A DNA stretch of 64,000 bases from Hydrogenobaculum sp. 3684 (GCF_000213785.1 NC_015557.1:62001-126000), one strand, 5' to 3'; numbered from the stretch's first letter, positions 26,119-35,412 are shown. Notes: generated by a model from the letters alone, not told the origin. Numbers and translations are program-made.

Positions 26119-27203
26119 TAAAAACAACTGACAAGTCAAAATGGAACGATTGGCGTTGGCAACTTCAAAACCGTATAACCACTTTAGAAGAATTATCAAA
26201 ATATATAGAGCTAACTAAAGAAGAGATTGAGTTTTTTGATGCTGTTTCAGAAGAATATCCTTTTGCCGTGACCCCTTATTATTTGTCTCTTATCAAAGAT
26301 CCCAAAGATAAAAAAGATCCCATAAGGCTTCAAATAGTCCCAAGCCCTCTTGAAATAGATGAAAAAGCCCAAGAAAACTCACATCCAAACGCCCTAAACG
26401 AAGAAACTTTTATAAAAGGTCTTACTCATAGATACGAAGACAGAGTTCTAATAAGCGTAACCTCTTACTGCGGTGTTTATTGTAGGCATTGTATGAGAAA
26501 GCGCATTTTCAAAGAGGGCACTTATGCCACTCCCAAAGAGCTTTTAGATGTTTATTTTGATTATATTAAAAGCCATAAAAATGTAAAAGACGTACTAATA
26601 TCAGGAGGAGATCCTCTCACTCTTGACAACGAGAGATTAAAATACATCCTTGATAACCTATCTTCTATAGAGCATCTTGAGGTGATAAGGATAGGTTCAA
26701 GGGTACCGGTGACACTTCCCCAGCGCCTTTACGATGAGGAGCTTCTTGATATACTATCCAAATACGACAAGCTTTGGATAAATACGCACTTTAACCATCC
26801 AAACGAAATCACAGAAGATGCCAAATTAGCTATAAGAAATCTGCTAAAGGCTGGTGTGCCAGTAAACAATCAAGCTGTACTTTTAAAAGGTGTAAACGAT
26901 GACAAAGAAACGATGCTTGAACTAATGAGAAAGCTTTTAAGTATAAAGGTAAAACCTCAGTACCTTTTCCACTGTGACCCCATCACAGGCACAATTCATT
27001 TTAGGACCTCTATAGAAAAGGGCTTAGAGATAATGGATTATATGAGAGGAAGACTAAGCGGGTTTGGTATACCTACTTACGCTATAGATTTACCTGGTGG
27101 TAAGGGCAAAGTTCCACTTGTTCCATCTTATTTTAAAAAGCTTGAAAACGGCTTATATGAGTTTGTAGCTTTTGATAAAACGAAAGTTATAATAGAAGAA
27201 TAA
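26115..27203 (+). CDS. KamA-family radical SAM lysine 2,3-aminomutase
   Basis: A 362-residue radical SAM/PLP aminomutase. The cluster motif is C119-x3-C123-x2-C126 ([14 protein letters not shown]); the PLP lysine is expected at K332 in L-P-G-G-K-G-K. N-terminal [10 protein letters not shown] is typical for KamA. The family makes beta-lysine either as an osmolyte or antibiotic precursor (KamA) or for modification of EF-P (EpmB). Length sits between EpmB (about 340) and clostridial KamA (about 415). The ATGA overlap with lepA makes a link to translation (EF-P lysine modification) plausible but unproven; no EF-P or EpmA gene is in the window. Confidence 0.88.
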   Translation: MIKTTDKSKWNDWRWQLQNRITTLEELSKYIELTKEEIEFFDAVSEEYPFAVTPYYLSLIKDPKDKKDPIRLQIVPSPLEIDEKAQENSHPNALNEETFIKGLTHRYEDRVLISVTSYCGVYCRHCMRKRIFKEGTYATPKELLDVYFDYIKSHKNVKDVLISGGDPLTLDNERLKYILDNLSSIEHLEVIRIGSRVPVTLPQRLYDEELLDILSKYDKLWINTHFNHPNEITEDAKLAIRNLLKAGVPVNNQAVLLKGVNDDKETMLELMRKLLSIKVKPQYLFHCDPITGTIHFRTSIEKGLEIMDYMRGRLSGFGIPTYAIDLPGGKGKVPLVPSYFKKLENGLYEFVAFDKTKVIIEE

Positions 27204-27220
27204 CACTTAAATAACATCTA

Positions 27221-27250
27221 TTGCAACGTTGATGCAACATTGATGCAACA
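27221..27250 (+). promoter_or_regulatory. 11-bp phased repeats, likely enhancer (UAS) of the sigma-54 activator
   Basis: GCAAC occurs three times at 27223-27227, 27234-27238 and 27245-27249, exactly 11 bp apart, within the repeated unit TTGATGCAACA. One-turn phasing puts them on one DNA face. They lie about 100 bp upstream of the -24/-12 promoter, the usual place for enhancer-binding protein sites. The activator gene follows three genes later. Confidence 0.65.
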
Positions 27251-27320
27251 TGAAACATTAGCATTTTTTAAAGTCATTAGAATGTCAATGGTTTATTATT
27301 AAAAGTTTATTACATTATGA

Positions 27321-27336
27321 TGGCACGATATTTGCC
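27321..27336 (+). promoter_or_regulatory. sigma-54 (-24/-12) promoter
   Basis: TGGCAC (27321-27326), five bases, TTGCC (27332-27336): the invariant GG (27322-27323) and GC (27334-27335) are separated by the required 10 bp. Start expected near 27347, 25 bp before the ATG at 27372. It matches the RpoN consensus closely. Confidence 0.85.
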
Positions 27337-27371
27337 ATATAAATAGTATCAAACGTTAGGAGGTGTGGCTT

Positions 27372-27713
27372 ATGGCTACAGTTAGCAAGCTAAAAGAGCT
27401 CATGACTCTCCCGGGTGCTGTGGCAGCGGGCGAGTTTACAGACGATGGTAGGTTGGTAGCCTACTACGGGGATATAGATGAGAAATCTGCCGAAATTGCA
27501 GCTATGATGTGTGCTGCCAACAAGCTTATGGGTAATATGCAGGCTAAAGGTTGGAGTACTTACACTGGCAAAGATGGTTTTTATCCAGTAGAGGGCTTTG
27601 CGGTGGCTGGTGGTAAGTATGTAGCTTGTATTTTCGGCAACGTAGGTGTGTTTTTGGAACTTTCAAAAGCTGATTTTGACAAGACCTTTGAAGTACTATC
27701 AAAACATATTTAA
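27372..27713 (+). CDS. DUF2173 family protein (first copy)
   Basis: A 113-residue soluble protein. It shares with the next gene the frame GAVAAGEF-DG-LVAYYGDI, then AAMMCAAN, GW-Y-GK, and GFAV-GGKY-ACI-GNVGVF. Members of DUF2173 occur mostly in sulfur- and hydrogen-oxidising bacteria and archaea; their fold resembles roadblock/LC7-type small domains and their function is unknown. The start is the ATG at 27372, supported by AGGAGGTG upstream; a GTG at 27363 is less likely. It is the first gene of a sigma-54-controlled unit and is 11 bp from its paralogue. Confidence 0.85.
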   Translation: MATVSKLKELMTLPGAVAAGEFTDDGRLVAYYGDIDEKSAEIAAMMCAANKLMGNMQAKGWSTYTGKDGFYPVEGFAVAGGKYVACIFGNVGVFLELSKADFDKTFEVLSKHI

Positions 27714-27724
27714 GGAGGTGTAAT

Positions 27725-28048
27725 ATGGCAAACCTTGATCAACTTTTAAGCATAAAAGGTGTATGGGCAGCTGGTGAGTTTTCTCAGGATGGTAAACTCT
27801 TGTCTTACAAAGGCAACATAAGTGAAGAAGAAGCTGCTATGGCAGCTATGATGTGTGCTGCCAATATGATGATGGCTGAGATGCAAACCCAAGGTTATAC
27901 AGCCATGTCTGGCAAAGAATGGACTCCTCTTGCAGGCTTTGCCCTTACTGGTCCAAAGTACTCTGTTTGTATTGGAAAGGGTGTTGGCGTTTTTGTAAAC
28001 AACGACGAAGTTTCTTTTAACGAAGTGTTCAAAGCTCTTTCTTCCTAA
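27725..28048 (+). CDS. DUF2173 family protein (second copy)
   Basis: A 107-residue paralogue of the preceding protein, with the same order of motifs (K-G-V-W-A-A-G-E-F, AAMMCAANMMMAEMQ, GFALTGPKYSVCIGKGVGVF). The copies are clearly diverged, so they may form a heterodimer. Both carry a cysteine in AAMMCAAN and one in the final strand. AAGGAGGTG precedes the ATG. A hairpin after this gene probably lowers transcription of the downstream genes. Confidence 0.85.
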   Translation: MANLDQLLSIKGVWAAGEFSQDGKLLSYKGNISEEEAAMAAMMCAANMMMAEMQTQGYTAMSGKEWTPLAGFALTGPKYSVCIGKGVGVFVNNDEVSFNEVFKALSS

Positions 28049-28063
28049 GGTTTATGGTGTTAC

Positions 28064-28090
28064 TGGGGGTGGGGAGCCCCCACATTTTTT
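28064..28090 (+). terminator. hairpin with T-run inside the sigma-54 operon
   Basis: TGGGGG (28064-28069) pairs with CCCCCA (28077-28082), followed by CATTTTTTG. The position, between the DUF2173 pair and the SCP2-like gene, suggests partial termination, so that the DUF2173 genes are made in excess over the regulator. Confidence 0.65.
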
Positions 28091-28107
28091 GTTTAGGAGT
28101 GGAATTT

Positions 28108-28494
28108 ATGTATAAATTTTTATCTTATGATTTTATAAAAGCTTACAAAGATCAATGGAACAAAAACGAGAAACTTAAAAATGATCTTAAAAACTTCTCT
28201 GCTAAGCTAAAATATTATATAATCTCTAAAGAGAATGAAGCGGTAGAGCTTATAATAAAAAATGGAGAGGCTATAAGCTGTGGAATGGCAGACGGTAAAG
28301 ATTACGATTTTGAAATGTGGGCTACATTGGAAGACTGGAAATCGCTTGCTACAGGGCAAATGGGACCAAAAGCTGCCATGCTTACAAAGAAGTTAAAGTT
28401 TAAGGGTTCTATGATAACAGCTATGAAATATATGGGAGCTTTTGAGGAGAGTTTGAGGATGATGGGTAGCGTACCTGTGGATTGGAATGCTTAA
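28108..28494 (+). CDS. SCP2 sterol-binding-like domain protein
   Basis: A 128-residue protein. The order of a helix start (FLSYDFIKAYKDQWN), a strand region (KYYIISKENEAVELIIKNGEAISCG), D-F-E-M-W-A-T-L-E-D-W, then A-A-M-L-T-K-K-L-K-F-K-G-S and a final helix matches the SCP2-like fold, which binds acyl or other hydrophobic groups. AGGAGTGG lies upstream of the ATG. It is encoded between the DUF2173 pair and their presumed activator, so it may be part of the same response. The ligand is unknown. Confidence 0.65.
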   Translation: MYKFLSYDFIKAYKDQWNKNEKLKNDLKNFSAKLKYYIISKENEAVELIIKNGEAISCGMADGKDYDFEMWATLEDWKSLATGQMGPKAAMLTKKLKFKGSMITAMKYMGAFEESLRMMGSVPVDWNA

Positions 28495-28502
28495 TATGTT
28501 TT

Positions 28503-30062
28503 ATGGATTTTAGTATATTCGATGAGCTTCTTGACGGGGTTTTGGTAATAGGCTTAGACTATAAGATAGTTTATGCCAACGATTCTGCTAAAAAGCTTCT
28601 TGACGTAAAAGAAAACGATTTTTGTAAAGGACTTTTTAGTATATGTAATTCTTGTCCCTTAAAGCTTGTTTTGGAAGATAGAGAAAGCGTGCAGGTTTAC
28701 GATATAAAAACCAACACAGATGTTCATGCTTGTTGGAGTATGAGCCCTCTTTTTAATGGTGATAAATGCGAGGGGGTAGTGGAGGTCTTTAAAGATGTAA
28801 GCAACGTAGTTTCTTGTATATTAGAATCTCAAAGACAAAAAACCTACAAAGAAACAATTTTAAACTCTATAGTAGAGGCAATACTTGTTTTGGATGAAAA
28901 CGGTTATATAGTAGAGCACAACAATATAGCCAAAAAAATGCTTTGTAGAACCAGTGAAGAATCTTTGATAGGAAGGCATATAAAAGAGCTTGTGAATCTG
29001 AGTTTAGAAGAGTTTCCTCCACAAGGAGAAAGAACAGATGTATACATAGAAACTCCGTGTGGTAGGCAAAAAGCATCAACGCTTGTATCCCCTATGAATC
29101 TTGGTTTTGGTTATGTGGTATCTTTTTATGTGATCCAGCAAGATAATATGTCTTTTTGCGATAAACTAGATTACATTTTTACCAAAAGTCCAACATTTCA
29201 AAAAGTACTAGATTTAGTGAAATCTTGTTCAGAGCACAATGTAAACGTGCTTATAGAAGGAGAAACCGGCACAGGCAAAAGCCTTTTGGCAAAATACATA
29301 CATCTTTTGTCCCCAAGAAGAGATGCTCCTTTTGTTAAAGTAAACTGTGCTGCTATACCAGAGAACCTCTTGGAGGCAGAGCTTTTTGGATATGTAAAAG
29401 GAGCTTTTACAGGGGCCACAAAAGATAAACCCGGTAAAGCGGAGATAGCTGATGGCGGAACTTTGTTTTTGGATGAGATAGGGGATATGCCACTGAGCTT
29501 ACAGGCAAAAATTCTCCACCTTGTAGAAGAAAAAGAATTTGAAAGACTTGGCTCAAACACCCCCAGAAAGACAAATATAAGGATTATAGCTTCCACTAAC
29601 AAAGACATAAAAGAGCTTATGAGACAAGGGCGTTTTAGAGAAGATCTTTATTACAGGTTAAGTGTTGTGAACATATATCTACCCCCTCTTAGAGAAAGAA
29701 AAGAAGATATACCGCTTTTAATAAATAATTTTATAGAAAAATATTCAAAACTCTATTCAAAAAGGGTAAAATCAATATCTGGTGATGCTATAAAAATACT
29801 CCTTGGTTATGATTTTCCAGGTAACATCAGAGAATTAGAGCATATTATAGAAAAGGCTGTAATAACATGTAGAAGTAGCATAATAAATATTGAAGATATA
29901 AGTCTAGATTTTCAAAGCAACAACCATAAACAGCAAGAAGAAAAAGAAAGGATAAAGGCTGTCTTAGAAAAGGTAAATTACAACAAGAGTTTGGCGGCAA
30001 AAATGCTTGGTATACACCGTACCACTCTTTGGAGAAAGTTAAAAGAGCTTGGTATTGGCTAA
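28503..30062 (+). CDS. sigma-54-dependent activator with two PAS domains (PAS-PAS-AAA+-Fis)
   Basis: A 519-residue enhancer-binding protein. PAS 1 spans about 5-100 and carries five cysteines (C41, C48, C51, C77, C89); C-x6-C-x2-C-P-L there is common in sensor PAS domains and may hold a metal or act as a redox switch. PAS 2 spans about 115-215. The AAA+ core has Walker A G-E-T-G-T-G-K-S (253-260), the sigma-54 contact loop G-A-F-T-G-A (300-305) and D-E-I-G-D-M-P. A Fis-type helix-turn-helix ends the chain. There is no receiver domain, so it senses its signal directly. The -24/-12 promoter and phased repeats at 27.2-27.3 kb are its likely targets. An ATG at 28482 is an alternative start. Confidence 0.92.
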   Translation: MDFSIFDELLDGVLVIGLDYKIVYANDSAKKLLDVKENDFCKGLFSICNSCPLKLVLEDRESVQVYDIKTNTDVHACWSMSPLFNGDKCEGVVEVFKDVSNVVSCILESQRQKTYKETILNSIVEAILVLDENGYIVEHNNIAKKMLCRTSEESLIGRHIKELVNLSLEEFPPQGERTDVYIETPCGRQKASTLVSPMNLGFGYVVSFYVIQQDNMSFCDKLDYIFTKSPTFQKVLDLVKSCSEHNVNVLIEGETGTGKSLLAKYIHLLSPRRDAPFVKVNCAAIPENLLEAELFGYVKGAFTGATKDKPGKAEIADGGTLFLDEIGDMPLSLQAKILHLVEEKEFERLGSNTPRKTNIRIIASTNKDIKELMRQGRFREDLYYRLSVVNIYLPPLRERKEDIPLLINNFIEKYSKLYSKRVKSISGDAIKILLGYDFPGNIRELEHIIEKAVITCRSSIINIEDISLDFQSNNHKQQEEKERIKAVLEKVNYNKSLAAKMLGIHRTTLWRKLKELGIG

Positions 30063-30097
30063 TAGAGTGCTATATTATAAAAAATTATAAAAACCCC

Positions 30098-30125
30098 TTT
30101 ACAAAATTAAAATTTATGCTATAAT
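30098..30125 (+). promoter_or_regulatory. promoter of tRNA-Pro(UGG)
   Basis: TTTACA (30098-30103), 16-bp spacer, TATAAT (30120-30125) with TGC before it. It lies 10 bp before the tRNA. Confidence 0.7.
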
Positions 30126-30135
30126 GTATATACTA

Positions 30136-30208
30136 CGGGGTGTGGCTCAGGTGGTAGAGCGTCGGCTTTGGGAGCCGAATGTCGCAGGTTCGAGTCCTGC
30201 TACCCCGA
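30136..30208 (+). tRNA. tRNA-Pro (anticodon UGG)
   Basis: The cloverleaf can be drawn fully: acceptor CGGGGTG with TACCCCG, D arm CTC...GAGC, anticodon stem TCGGC/GCCGA with loop TTTGGGA (anticodon TGG), T arm GCAGG-TTCGAGT-CCTGC, discriminator A. CCA is not encoded. The 3' end overlaps the end of the convergent lpxB by 9 bp, and the T-run after it may serve as terminator. Confidence 0.97.
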
Positions 30209-31267
30209 TTTTAAAATATTTTCTATAAAATCTGCTATTCTTTCGGTAGCATTTTCTGGGCCAAGTTTTTCTCTTAACAAAGAAAGGTTTTCTCTCATAG
30301 AGTTTACCTTTGAAGGGTTTTCTAAGTAAGAGCTTACAACGTTTATAATATCTTCTTTTGATGGTTGTATGAGCTCTGGTATTATCTCTTTATCCATTAT
30401 TATGTTTGGAAGGCCTATATATTTTGATTTTACAAGGCGTTTTGCTATTTGAAGGGTTATTGGATTTAATCTATAAAATATTATATGAGGAAGTCCTAAA
30501 AGTGATGCTTCTAAAGAAGCTGTCCCAGAGGCTATGATGCCAAACTTTGCCCTTCTCATCACATCCAAAGAACTTTCTTTTGTGGTTTCTATATAATCTT
30601 TTTTGTATATTGGATAGTCTACCGTGCTTGCTATTGGTATTAGGCTTTTCATATGAAAAGTTTTATATATATAATAAGATAACTCTTCTAAAAGCCCAAT
30701 ATGCCTTTTGAATTCAGAGTTTCTAGAACCAGGGAGCATTGCTATTATATTTTCTTTTTGTACGCTTGAGGGTTTTATCATATCAAGAAGGGGATGACCA
30801 AAATAGTGGACGTTAAAGTGCTCGTTTTCATAGGGTTTATATATATCAAGCTCAAATGGAAGTATAACGATAAGATGTCTTACATACTTTACGATCTCTT
30901 TTATCCTTTGGGGTTTCCAAGCCCATACCTGAGGAGATATAAAATATATTATATGGTTGTGTTTTAGGTTTTTCATAAGGCGAAAGTTAAACCCCGGAGC
31001 ATCGCAAAGCATCGCCCATCTTGAGTTGTTGGCTTTTTTTATGGCAAGATTTATTATTTTTTTTATTTTAAAAACCTTTGGAAGGACTTCTATTATGCCC
31101 ACCAAATTTAAATCTTTTATGTTGGCTATAGGTTTTACTCCAAGCTCTTCCATGCGTGTGTCTGTTATACCTGATATGTTTAGATGCTTATCTTTTAAAT
31201 GTTTTAATATATTTACTACGTAGTTGGCAGCCGATAAATCCCCTACCGATAAAAATAAATCATCCAC
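30200..31267 (-). CDS. lpxB: lipid-A-disaccharide synthase
   Basis: A 355-residue GT19 enzyme that joins UDP-diacylglucosamine and lipid X into the lipid A disaccharide at the inner membrane face. PGFNFRLMK, ISPQVWAWKPQR, the LPFE motif, YFGHPLLD, LPGSRNSE and SGTASLEASLLGLPHIIFYR are all family hallmarks. The N terminus is unusual: family members have S-x-G-E-x-S-G-D, here LSVGDLSAANY, and the chain is about 25 residues shorter than the usual 380. It starts at a GTG overlapping the upstream gene by 8 nt. It shows that the organism builds lipopolysaccharide. Confidence 0.88.
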   Translation of the reverse strand: MDDLFLSVGDLSAANYVVNILKHLKDKHLNISGITDTRMEELGVKPIANIKDLNLVGIIEVLPKVFKIKKIINLAIKKANNSRWAMLCDAPGFNFRLMKNLKHNHIIYFISPQVWAWKPQRIKEIVKYVRHLIVILPFELDIYKPYENEHFNVHYFGHPLLDMIKPSSVQKENIIAMLPGSRNSEFKRHIGLLEELSYYIYKTFHMKSLIPIASTVDYPIYKKDYIETTKESSLDVMRRAKFGIIASGTASLEASLLGLPHIIFYRLNPITLQIAKRLVKSKYIGLPNIIMDKEIIPELIQPSKEDIINVVSSYLENPSKVNSMRENLSLLREKLGPENATERIADFIENILKSG

Positions 31268-31661
31268 TTTTTAAAGTGATTTTAAACTTATCTTTTTTCT
31301 CTATTATAGCTTTGATGTTGTCTACATCTATAAAGCATCTGTAAGAGATTTCTATTTTTGCGTTTGATCTTATATTTACGTACCTTTGTGCAGTTATATT
31401 TTCTATTGAGTTTACAAATGTGCTTTTTAGATAAACTCCGTCGTGGTGTTCCAATATTTCTGTTTTTACATCGTAGTAGTTGTTTTGTTCTACGGCCTCA
31501 TCCCAAAGGTTTTTGTCAAGCTCTTTTTCAAAAGAGTATCCAAACTCCAAATCGTCTTCATCTATGTTTTCAATTTCTTCTTTTATAATAGGCTCGATAT
31601 AAGCTTTGAAGTCTAAAAGTTTTTTTAGGTCTTTGGTCTTATAAGCTTCATCTATGGGCAT
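31260..31661 (-). CDS. hypothetical acidic protein upstream of lpxB
   Basis: A 133-residue protein rich in Asp, Glu and Lys, with no signal or membrane helix. The second half predicts alternating strands (ENITAQRYVNIRSNAKIEISYRCFIDV), like a small beta-sandwich or barrel. I recognise no family. The ATG at 31661 is chosen over an upstream in-frame start at 31730 because the extra residues are atypical; TATAAT lies about 10 bp upstream of this ATG, which suggests a very short or absent leader. It overlaps the lpxB start by 8 nt, so the two are translationally coupled. Confidence 0.6.
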   Translation of the reverse strand: MPIDEAYKTKDLKKLLDFKAYIEPIIKEEIENIDEDDLEFGYSFEKELDKNLWDEAVEQNNYYDVKTEILEHHDGVYLKSTFVNSIENITAQRYVNIRSNAKIEISYRCFIDVDNIKAIIEKKDKFKITLKSG

Positions 31662-31737
31662 ATATATATTATAGCATAACTTAGTCTGCGGTCTTGACTT
31701 TGGAATGTTTAGAGAAAAGATTCCACACAACCCTGTT

Positions 31738-31767
31738 TTTACAAAAGAAAACCAAGAATGCTATAAT
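31738..31767 (+). promoter_or_regulatory. promoter of the type I restriction-modification operon
   Basis: TTTACA (31738-31743), 18-bp spacer, TATAAT (31762-31767). It lies about 95 bp before hsdM and directly before a 20-codon ORF. Confidence 0.55.
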
Positions 31768-31771
31768 AGAT

Positions 31772-31834
31772 ATGAAGAAGAATAACGGAACTTCAGAACT
31801 ACTATTGGAAAAAGGTTATTTTGTGGGTGCTTAA
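31772..31834 (+). CDS. possible 20-codon leader ORF before hsdM
   Basis: ATG at 31772, five bases after the -10 hexamer, opens MKKNNGTSELLLEKGYFVGA and stops 28 bp before hsdM. With the start this close to the promoter the message would be leaderless. It may be a chance ORF; similar short ORFs controlling restriction operons are known elsewhere, but no homology is claimed. Confidence 0.25.
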   Translation: MKKNNGTSELLLEKGYFVGA

Positions 31835-31862
31835 ACAATTAAATAGTTAAGGAGTATAAGCT

Positions 31863-34301
31863 ATGAATGAAAACAAAATTACATTGAGGCAACTTGAAGA
31901 GCATTTATTTAAAGCTGCTGATATATTAAGGGGTCAGATGGATGCTTCGGAGTATAAAGAGTATATATTTGGAATGCTTTTTTTAAAGCGTGTTTCCGAT
32001 GAGTTTGAAGCAAAGAGGGAAGAGCTTATAGAAAAATACAGACAAAAAGGCTATTCAGAAGAAAAGATACAAAGTTTAATAGAAGATCCTATTTCTTATG
32101 AAGATACTTTCTTTGTTCCAGAAAGGGCAAGATGGCAAAATATTTTAAACTTAAAAGAAGATATAGGAAACCAACTAAATAAAGCTCTTGCATCGTTAGA
32201 AGAAGCCAATCCAAGTCTTGAAGGTGTTCTTAGACATATAGATTTTAACGCTGTAAAAGGCAGAACAAAGCTAAAAGACCAACAACTTATTGACCTTATT
32301 CATCATTTTAACAAGTATAGATTGAGAAATGAAGATTTTGAATTTCCTGACTTGCTCGGTGCAGCTTATGAGTACCTTTTAAAAGATTTTGCCGACTCGG
32401 CAGGCAAGAAAGGCGGAGAGTTTTATACTCCCGCAGGTGTAAAAACTTTAATGGTTAGACTTGTAAAGCCGCAAGAAGGAATGACCATATACGACCCGAC
32501 GGTTGGCTCTGGTGGATTTCTCATTGAAGCGAGAAACTATGTAGAAGAGATAGGACAAGACCCTACCAACTTAGGACTTTATGGACAAGAATTCAATGGT
32601 GTTACTTGGTCAATTTGTAAAATGAACATGATACTTCACGGCATACCTGATGCCCACATAGAAAATGAAGATGTTTTGACAGAACCAAAACATTTAGAAA
32701 ACGGATACATAAAAAGATTTGATAGAATCCTCGCAAATCCTCCATTTTCTCAAAATTACTCAAGAACAAACATGAAGTTTGAAGAGAGATTTAAGTATGG
32801 CTTTGCTCCAGAGACAGGCAAAAAAGCCGATTTAATGTTTTTACAGCATATGATAGCAAGCTTAAAAGACAATGGAATACTGGCAACCGTTATGCCTCAT
32901 GGAGTGCTGTTTAGAGGTAATCAAGAAAAGGTAATTAGAACAGGTATTATTAAAGATGATTTGATTGAAGCAATCATCGGACTACCACCAAAGTTATTTT
33001 ACAACACAGGCATTCCAGCTTGCATCATAGTTATTAACAAGAACAAACCAAAAGAGCTTAAAAACAAAATATTGTTTATAAATGCAGATAAGGAATATGG
33101 AGAAGGAAGAAATCAAAATTATTTAAGACATGAAGATATTGAAAAAATCGTTACAGTCTTTGAGAAAAAATTAGAAATACCTAAATATTCAAGATTGGTA
33201 GATATTAAAGAGATTGAAGAAAACGACTTTAACCTAAATATCAGAAGATACGTTGACAATTCTCCAGAGCCAGAAATTGAAAACGTCCATCATCATATAA
33301 TGGGAAGCGTACCTAAGAATGAAGTAGAGCTTTATAAATCTCAAATTGACAAACTAAATTTTGATATATTTAAAATCTTTATAGAAAAAGATGAAAGCTC
33401 GTTTGATTTTAAACATGATTTGATAGATAAAAGCCAGATAAAAGAGATTATAGATTCTGATGAGAGTGTAAATGATGTATTTTATCTGCATCATCAAAAG
33501 CTTAATCAGTGGTGGGAAGAAATAAAAGGCGAGATTGAAAGCTTTCCAAACAGTAAAAATCTTTGGGCGTTTAGAATTAGAGCTTTAAACAGCCTAAAGG
33601 ATAAGTTTATTCCTTTGAATGTTTTAGATGAGTTTAAATTAACTGGTATTTTTGTTAATTGGTGGGAAGATTTAAGCTATGACTTTAAAACAATTATAAC
33701 ATCAGGATGGAGTAGCTTAATCATAGATGACCAAAAAATTAAAGAAGCTTTCTTTAAAGAAGATTTAGAAACATTAGAAGAGATTGAAGCAAAAAAATCA
33801 GAAATTGAAGGAGAGTTAAATGAGCTTTTAGAAGAGATTGAAGACTGGGACGAAGAAGACCAAGGCGAAAAATCAGTCAGTAAAGTAAAACCATACCTAA
33901 AAGCTCTTATTAAAGATTTAAAAACAAATAATCAAGACTCCATTAAAGAAGCTGAAAAATGGGAAGCTTTGCTTAAAGATATTGAGAAAAAAGAAAAAGA
34001 GCAGAAAGATATCAACAAGCAAATAAAACAGATAAATGATAATTTAATTAAAGCAGTAAAAGAAAAAAGAAATTCCATATCCGAAGAAGAGGCTAAAGAG
34101 TTAATTTTAGACAAAATCTATCAAACTATAAAACAGCATCTTGAAAGGTATTTAAATGCCCAAAAGAAAGAGCTAATAAAGATTTTTGAAAATCTTTGGG
34201 ATAAGTATAAGGTTTCTTTAAAAGAGCTTGAAGCTGAGAGAGATTTAGAAGTTAAAAAGTTAGATGAGTTTTTAGAAATGTTGGGATATGTTAATGAGTA
34301 A
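31863..34301 (+). CDS. hsdM: type I restriction-modification DNA methyltransferase subunit
   Basis: An 812-residue N6-adenine methyltransferase. The HsdM N-terminal helical domain covers about 1-150; motif I is D-P-T-V-G-S-G-G-F (211-219) and motif IV N-P-P-F (292-295). The usual family length is about 500, so the C-terminal 300 residues are an extension: an acidic linker, then a Lys/Glu-rich coiled coil (about 640-812, [13 protein letters not shown] and [18 protein letters not shown]). This matches a known long HsdM subtype that may contact HsdS or HsdR. TAAGGAG precedes the ATG. The fic gene overlaps its end by 8 nt. Confidence 0.95.
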   Translation: MNENKITLRQLEEHLFKAADILRGQMDASEYKEYIFGMLFLKRVSDEFEAKREELIEKYRQKGYSEEKIQSLIEDPISYEDTFFVPERARWQNILNLKEDIGNQLNKALASLEEANPSLEGVLRHIDFNAVKGRTKLKDQQLIDLIHHFNKYRLRNEDFEFPDLLGAAYEYLLKDFADSAGKKGGEFYTPAGVKTLMVRLVKPQEGMTIYDPTVGSGGFLIEARNYVEEIGQDPTNLGLYGQEFNGVTWSICKMNMILHGIPDAHIENEDVLTEPKHLENGYIKRFDRILANPPFSQNYSRTNMKFEERFKYGFAPETGKKADLMFLQHMIASLKDNGILATVMPHGVLFRGNQEKVIRTGIIKDDLIEAIIGLPPKLFYNTGIPACIIVINKNKPKELKNKILFINADKEYGEGRNQNYLRHEDIEKIVTVFEKKLEIPKYSRLVDIKEIEENDFNLNIRRYVDNSPEPEIENVHHHIMGSVPKNEVELYKSQIDKLNFDIFKIFIEKDESSFDFKHDLIDKSQIKEIIDSDESVNDVFYLHHQKLNQWWEEIKGEIESFPNSKNLWAFRIRALNSLKDKFIPLNVLDEFKLTGIFVNWWEDLSYDFKTIITSGWSSLIIDDQKIKEAFFKEDLETLEEIEAKKSEIEGELNELLEEIEDWDEEDQGEKSVSKVKPYLKALIKDLKTNNQDSIKEAEKWEALLKDIEKKEKEQKDINKQIKQINDNLIKAVKEKRNSISEEEAKELILDKIYQTIKQHLERYLNAQKKELIKIFENLWDKYKVSLKELEAERDLEVKKLDEFLEMLGYVNE

Positions 34302-35406
34302 ATCAAAGCCATACATACCTATAGAGTTTCCACCAAAAGATTTAACCTTAGAGCCATTTATAAAAAAGATAGTAGAAGCAAACAGGGGAGTAGCTCTATT
34401 TGATGGAATATTAAGAGCATTACCAAATCCAGATATCTTACTTGCTCCGTTAATCACAAATGAAGCTGTATTATCAAGCAAGATTGAAGGAACTCAAACC
34501 ACTTTTGAAGATGTTTTAAAAGAAGAGGCTGGCATAACTCCTAAAAACATATCTCCATCTTTAAAAGAGGATTTAAAAGAGGTTTTAAACTATAAAAAGG
34601 CTTTAATCTATGGCTCACAGGCAATTGAGTATAGAGATTTATCACTATCTTTAATTAAAGAACTCCAAAAGATTTTATTAACTAATGTTAGAGGAAGAAA
34701 TAGACTGCTTGGTGAGTTTAGGAAAACACAAAATTGGATTGGTACACCTGGAACACCAATTGAAAATGCAAGATACATACCACCAGACCCTATTATTTTG
34801 CCAGAGCATCTTGAATATTGGGAGAAGTTTTTAAAATCTGATGATTATCCTGATAAAATAGTCCAGCTTGGTTTATTGCATGCTCAGTTTGAAATTCTTC
34901 ATCCTTTTGAAGATGGCAACGGTAGAGTTGGGCGTCTTATAATTCCTTTGTTTTTGTATTGGAAAAGCCTAATATCAAGTCCAAGTTTTTATTTGAGTGA
35001 GTATTTGGAAAAAAATAGAACTGAGTATTATGATAGGTTGCTAATGATAACAAAAGATAATGATTGGTCTGGCTGGATAGATTTCTTTTTGACGGCAGTA
35101 ATACAGCAGGCTAAAATAAATATCGATAAAGCTCAAAAGCTTTTAAATCTTTACAATGAGATGAAAGATAGATTTATACAGGCGACTAAATCTCAATATG
35201 CTATTCCTGCTCTTGATGCGTTTTTTAAGCAACCTGTTATTGATACTAAATCGTTTTTAGAATTAATAAAAGCTCCAAAAAAGTCGGGAATAGAGGTTCT
35301 TAATAAATTGGTGTATTCTAATTTGATAATTTTAAGAACTCCTTCAAAAGGCAACAATCCAGCAGTTTATGAATTTGCTAAAATATTGGATATTATAAAT
35401 GCTTAA
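34294..35406 (+). CDS. Fic family protein embedded in the type I locus
   Basis: A 370-residue Fic enzyme. The Fic motif [12 protein letters not shown] is complete at 203-214, so it should transfer AMP from ATP to protein hydroxyls. Upstream, S-S-K-I-E-G (61-66) fits the class II inhibitory [S/T]xxxE[G/N] helix, so activity is probably self-restrained. The Fic_N region and a C-terminal winged-helix-like tail ([20 protein letters not shown]) complete the usual architecture. The ATG at 34294 overlaps hsdM; 34288 is an alternative. Lying between hsdM and hsdS, it belongs to the restriction operon and may modify its subunits or act as an abortive effector (inference). Confidence 0.9.
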   Translation: MSKSKPYIPIEFPPKDLTLEPFIKKIVEANRGVALFDGILRALPNPDILLAPLITNEAVLSSKIEGTQTTFEDVLKEEAGITPKNISPSLKEDLKEVLNYKKALIYGSQAIEYRDLSLSLIKELQKILLTNVRGRNRLLGEFRKTQNWIGTPGTPIENARYIPPDPIILPEHLEYWEKFLKSDDYPDKIVQLGLLHAQFEILHPFEDGNGRVGRLIIPLFLYWKSLISSPSFYLSEYLEKNRTEYYDRLLMITKDNDWSGWIDFFLTAVIQQAKINIDKAQKLLNLYNEMKDRFIQATKSQYAIPALDAFFKQPVIDTKSFLELIKAPKKSGIEVLNKLVYSNLIILRTPSKGNNPAVYEFAKILDIINA

Positions 35407-35412
35407 AGATTG

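Noticed and set aside
30200-30208. lpxB ending inside tRNA-Pro as a sign of wrong annotation
   Set aside because: The tRNA fold and the LpxB C terminus are both sound; a 9-bp convergent overlap is possible.
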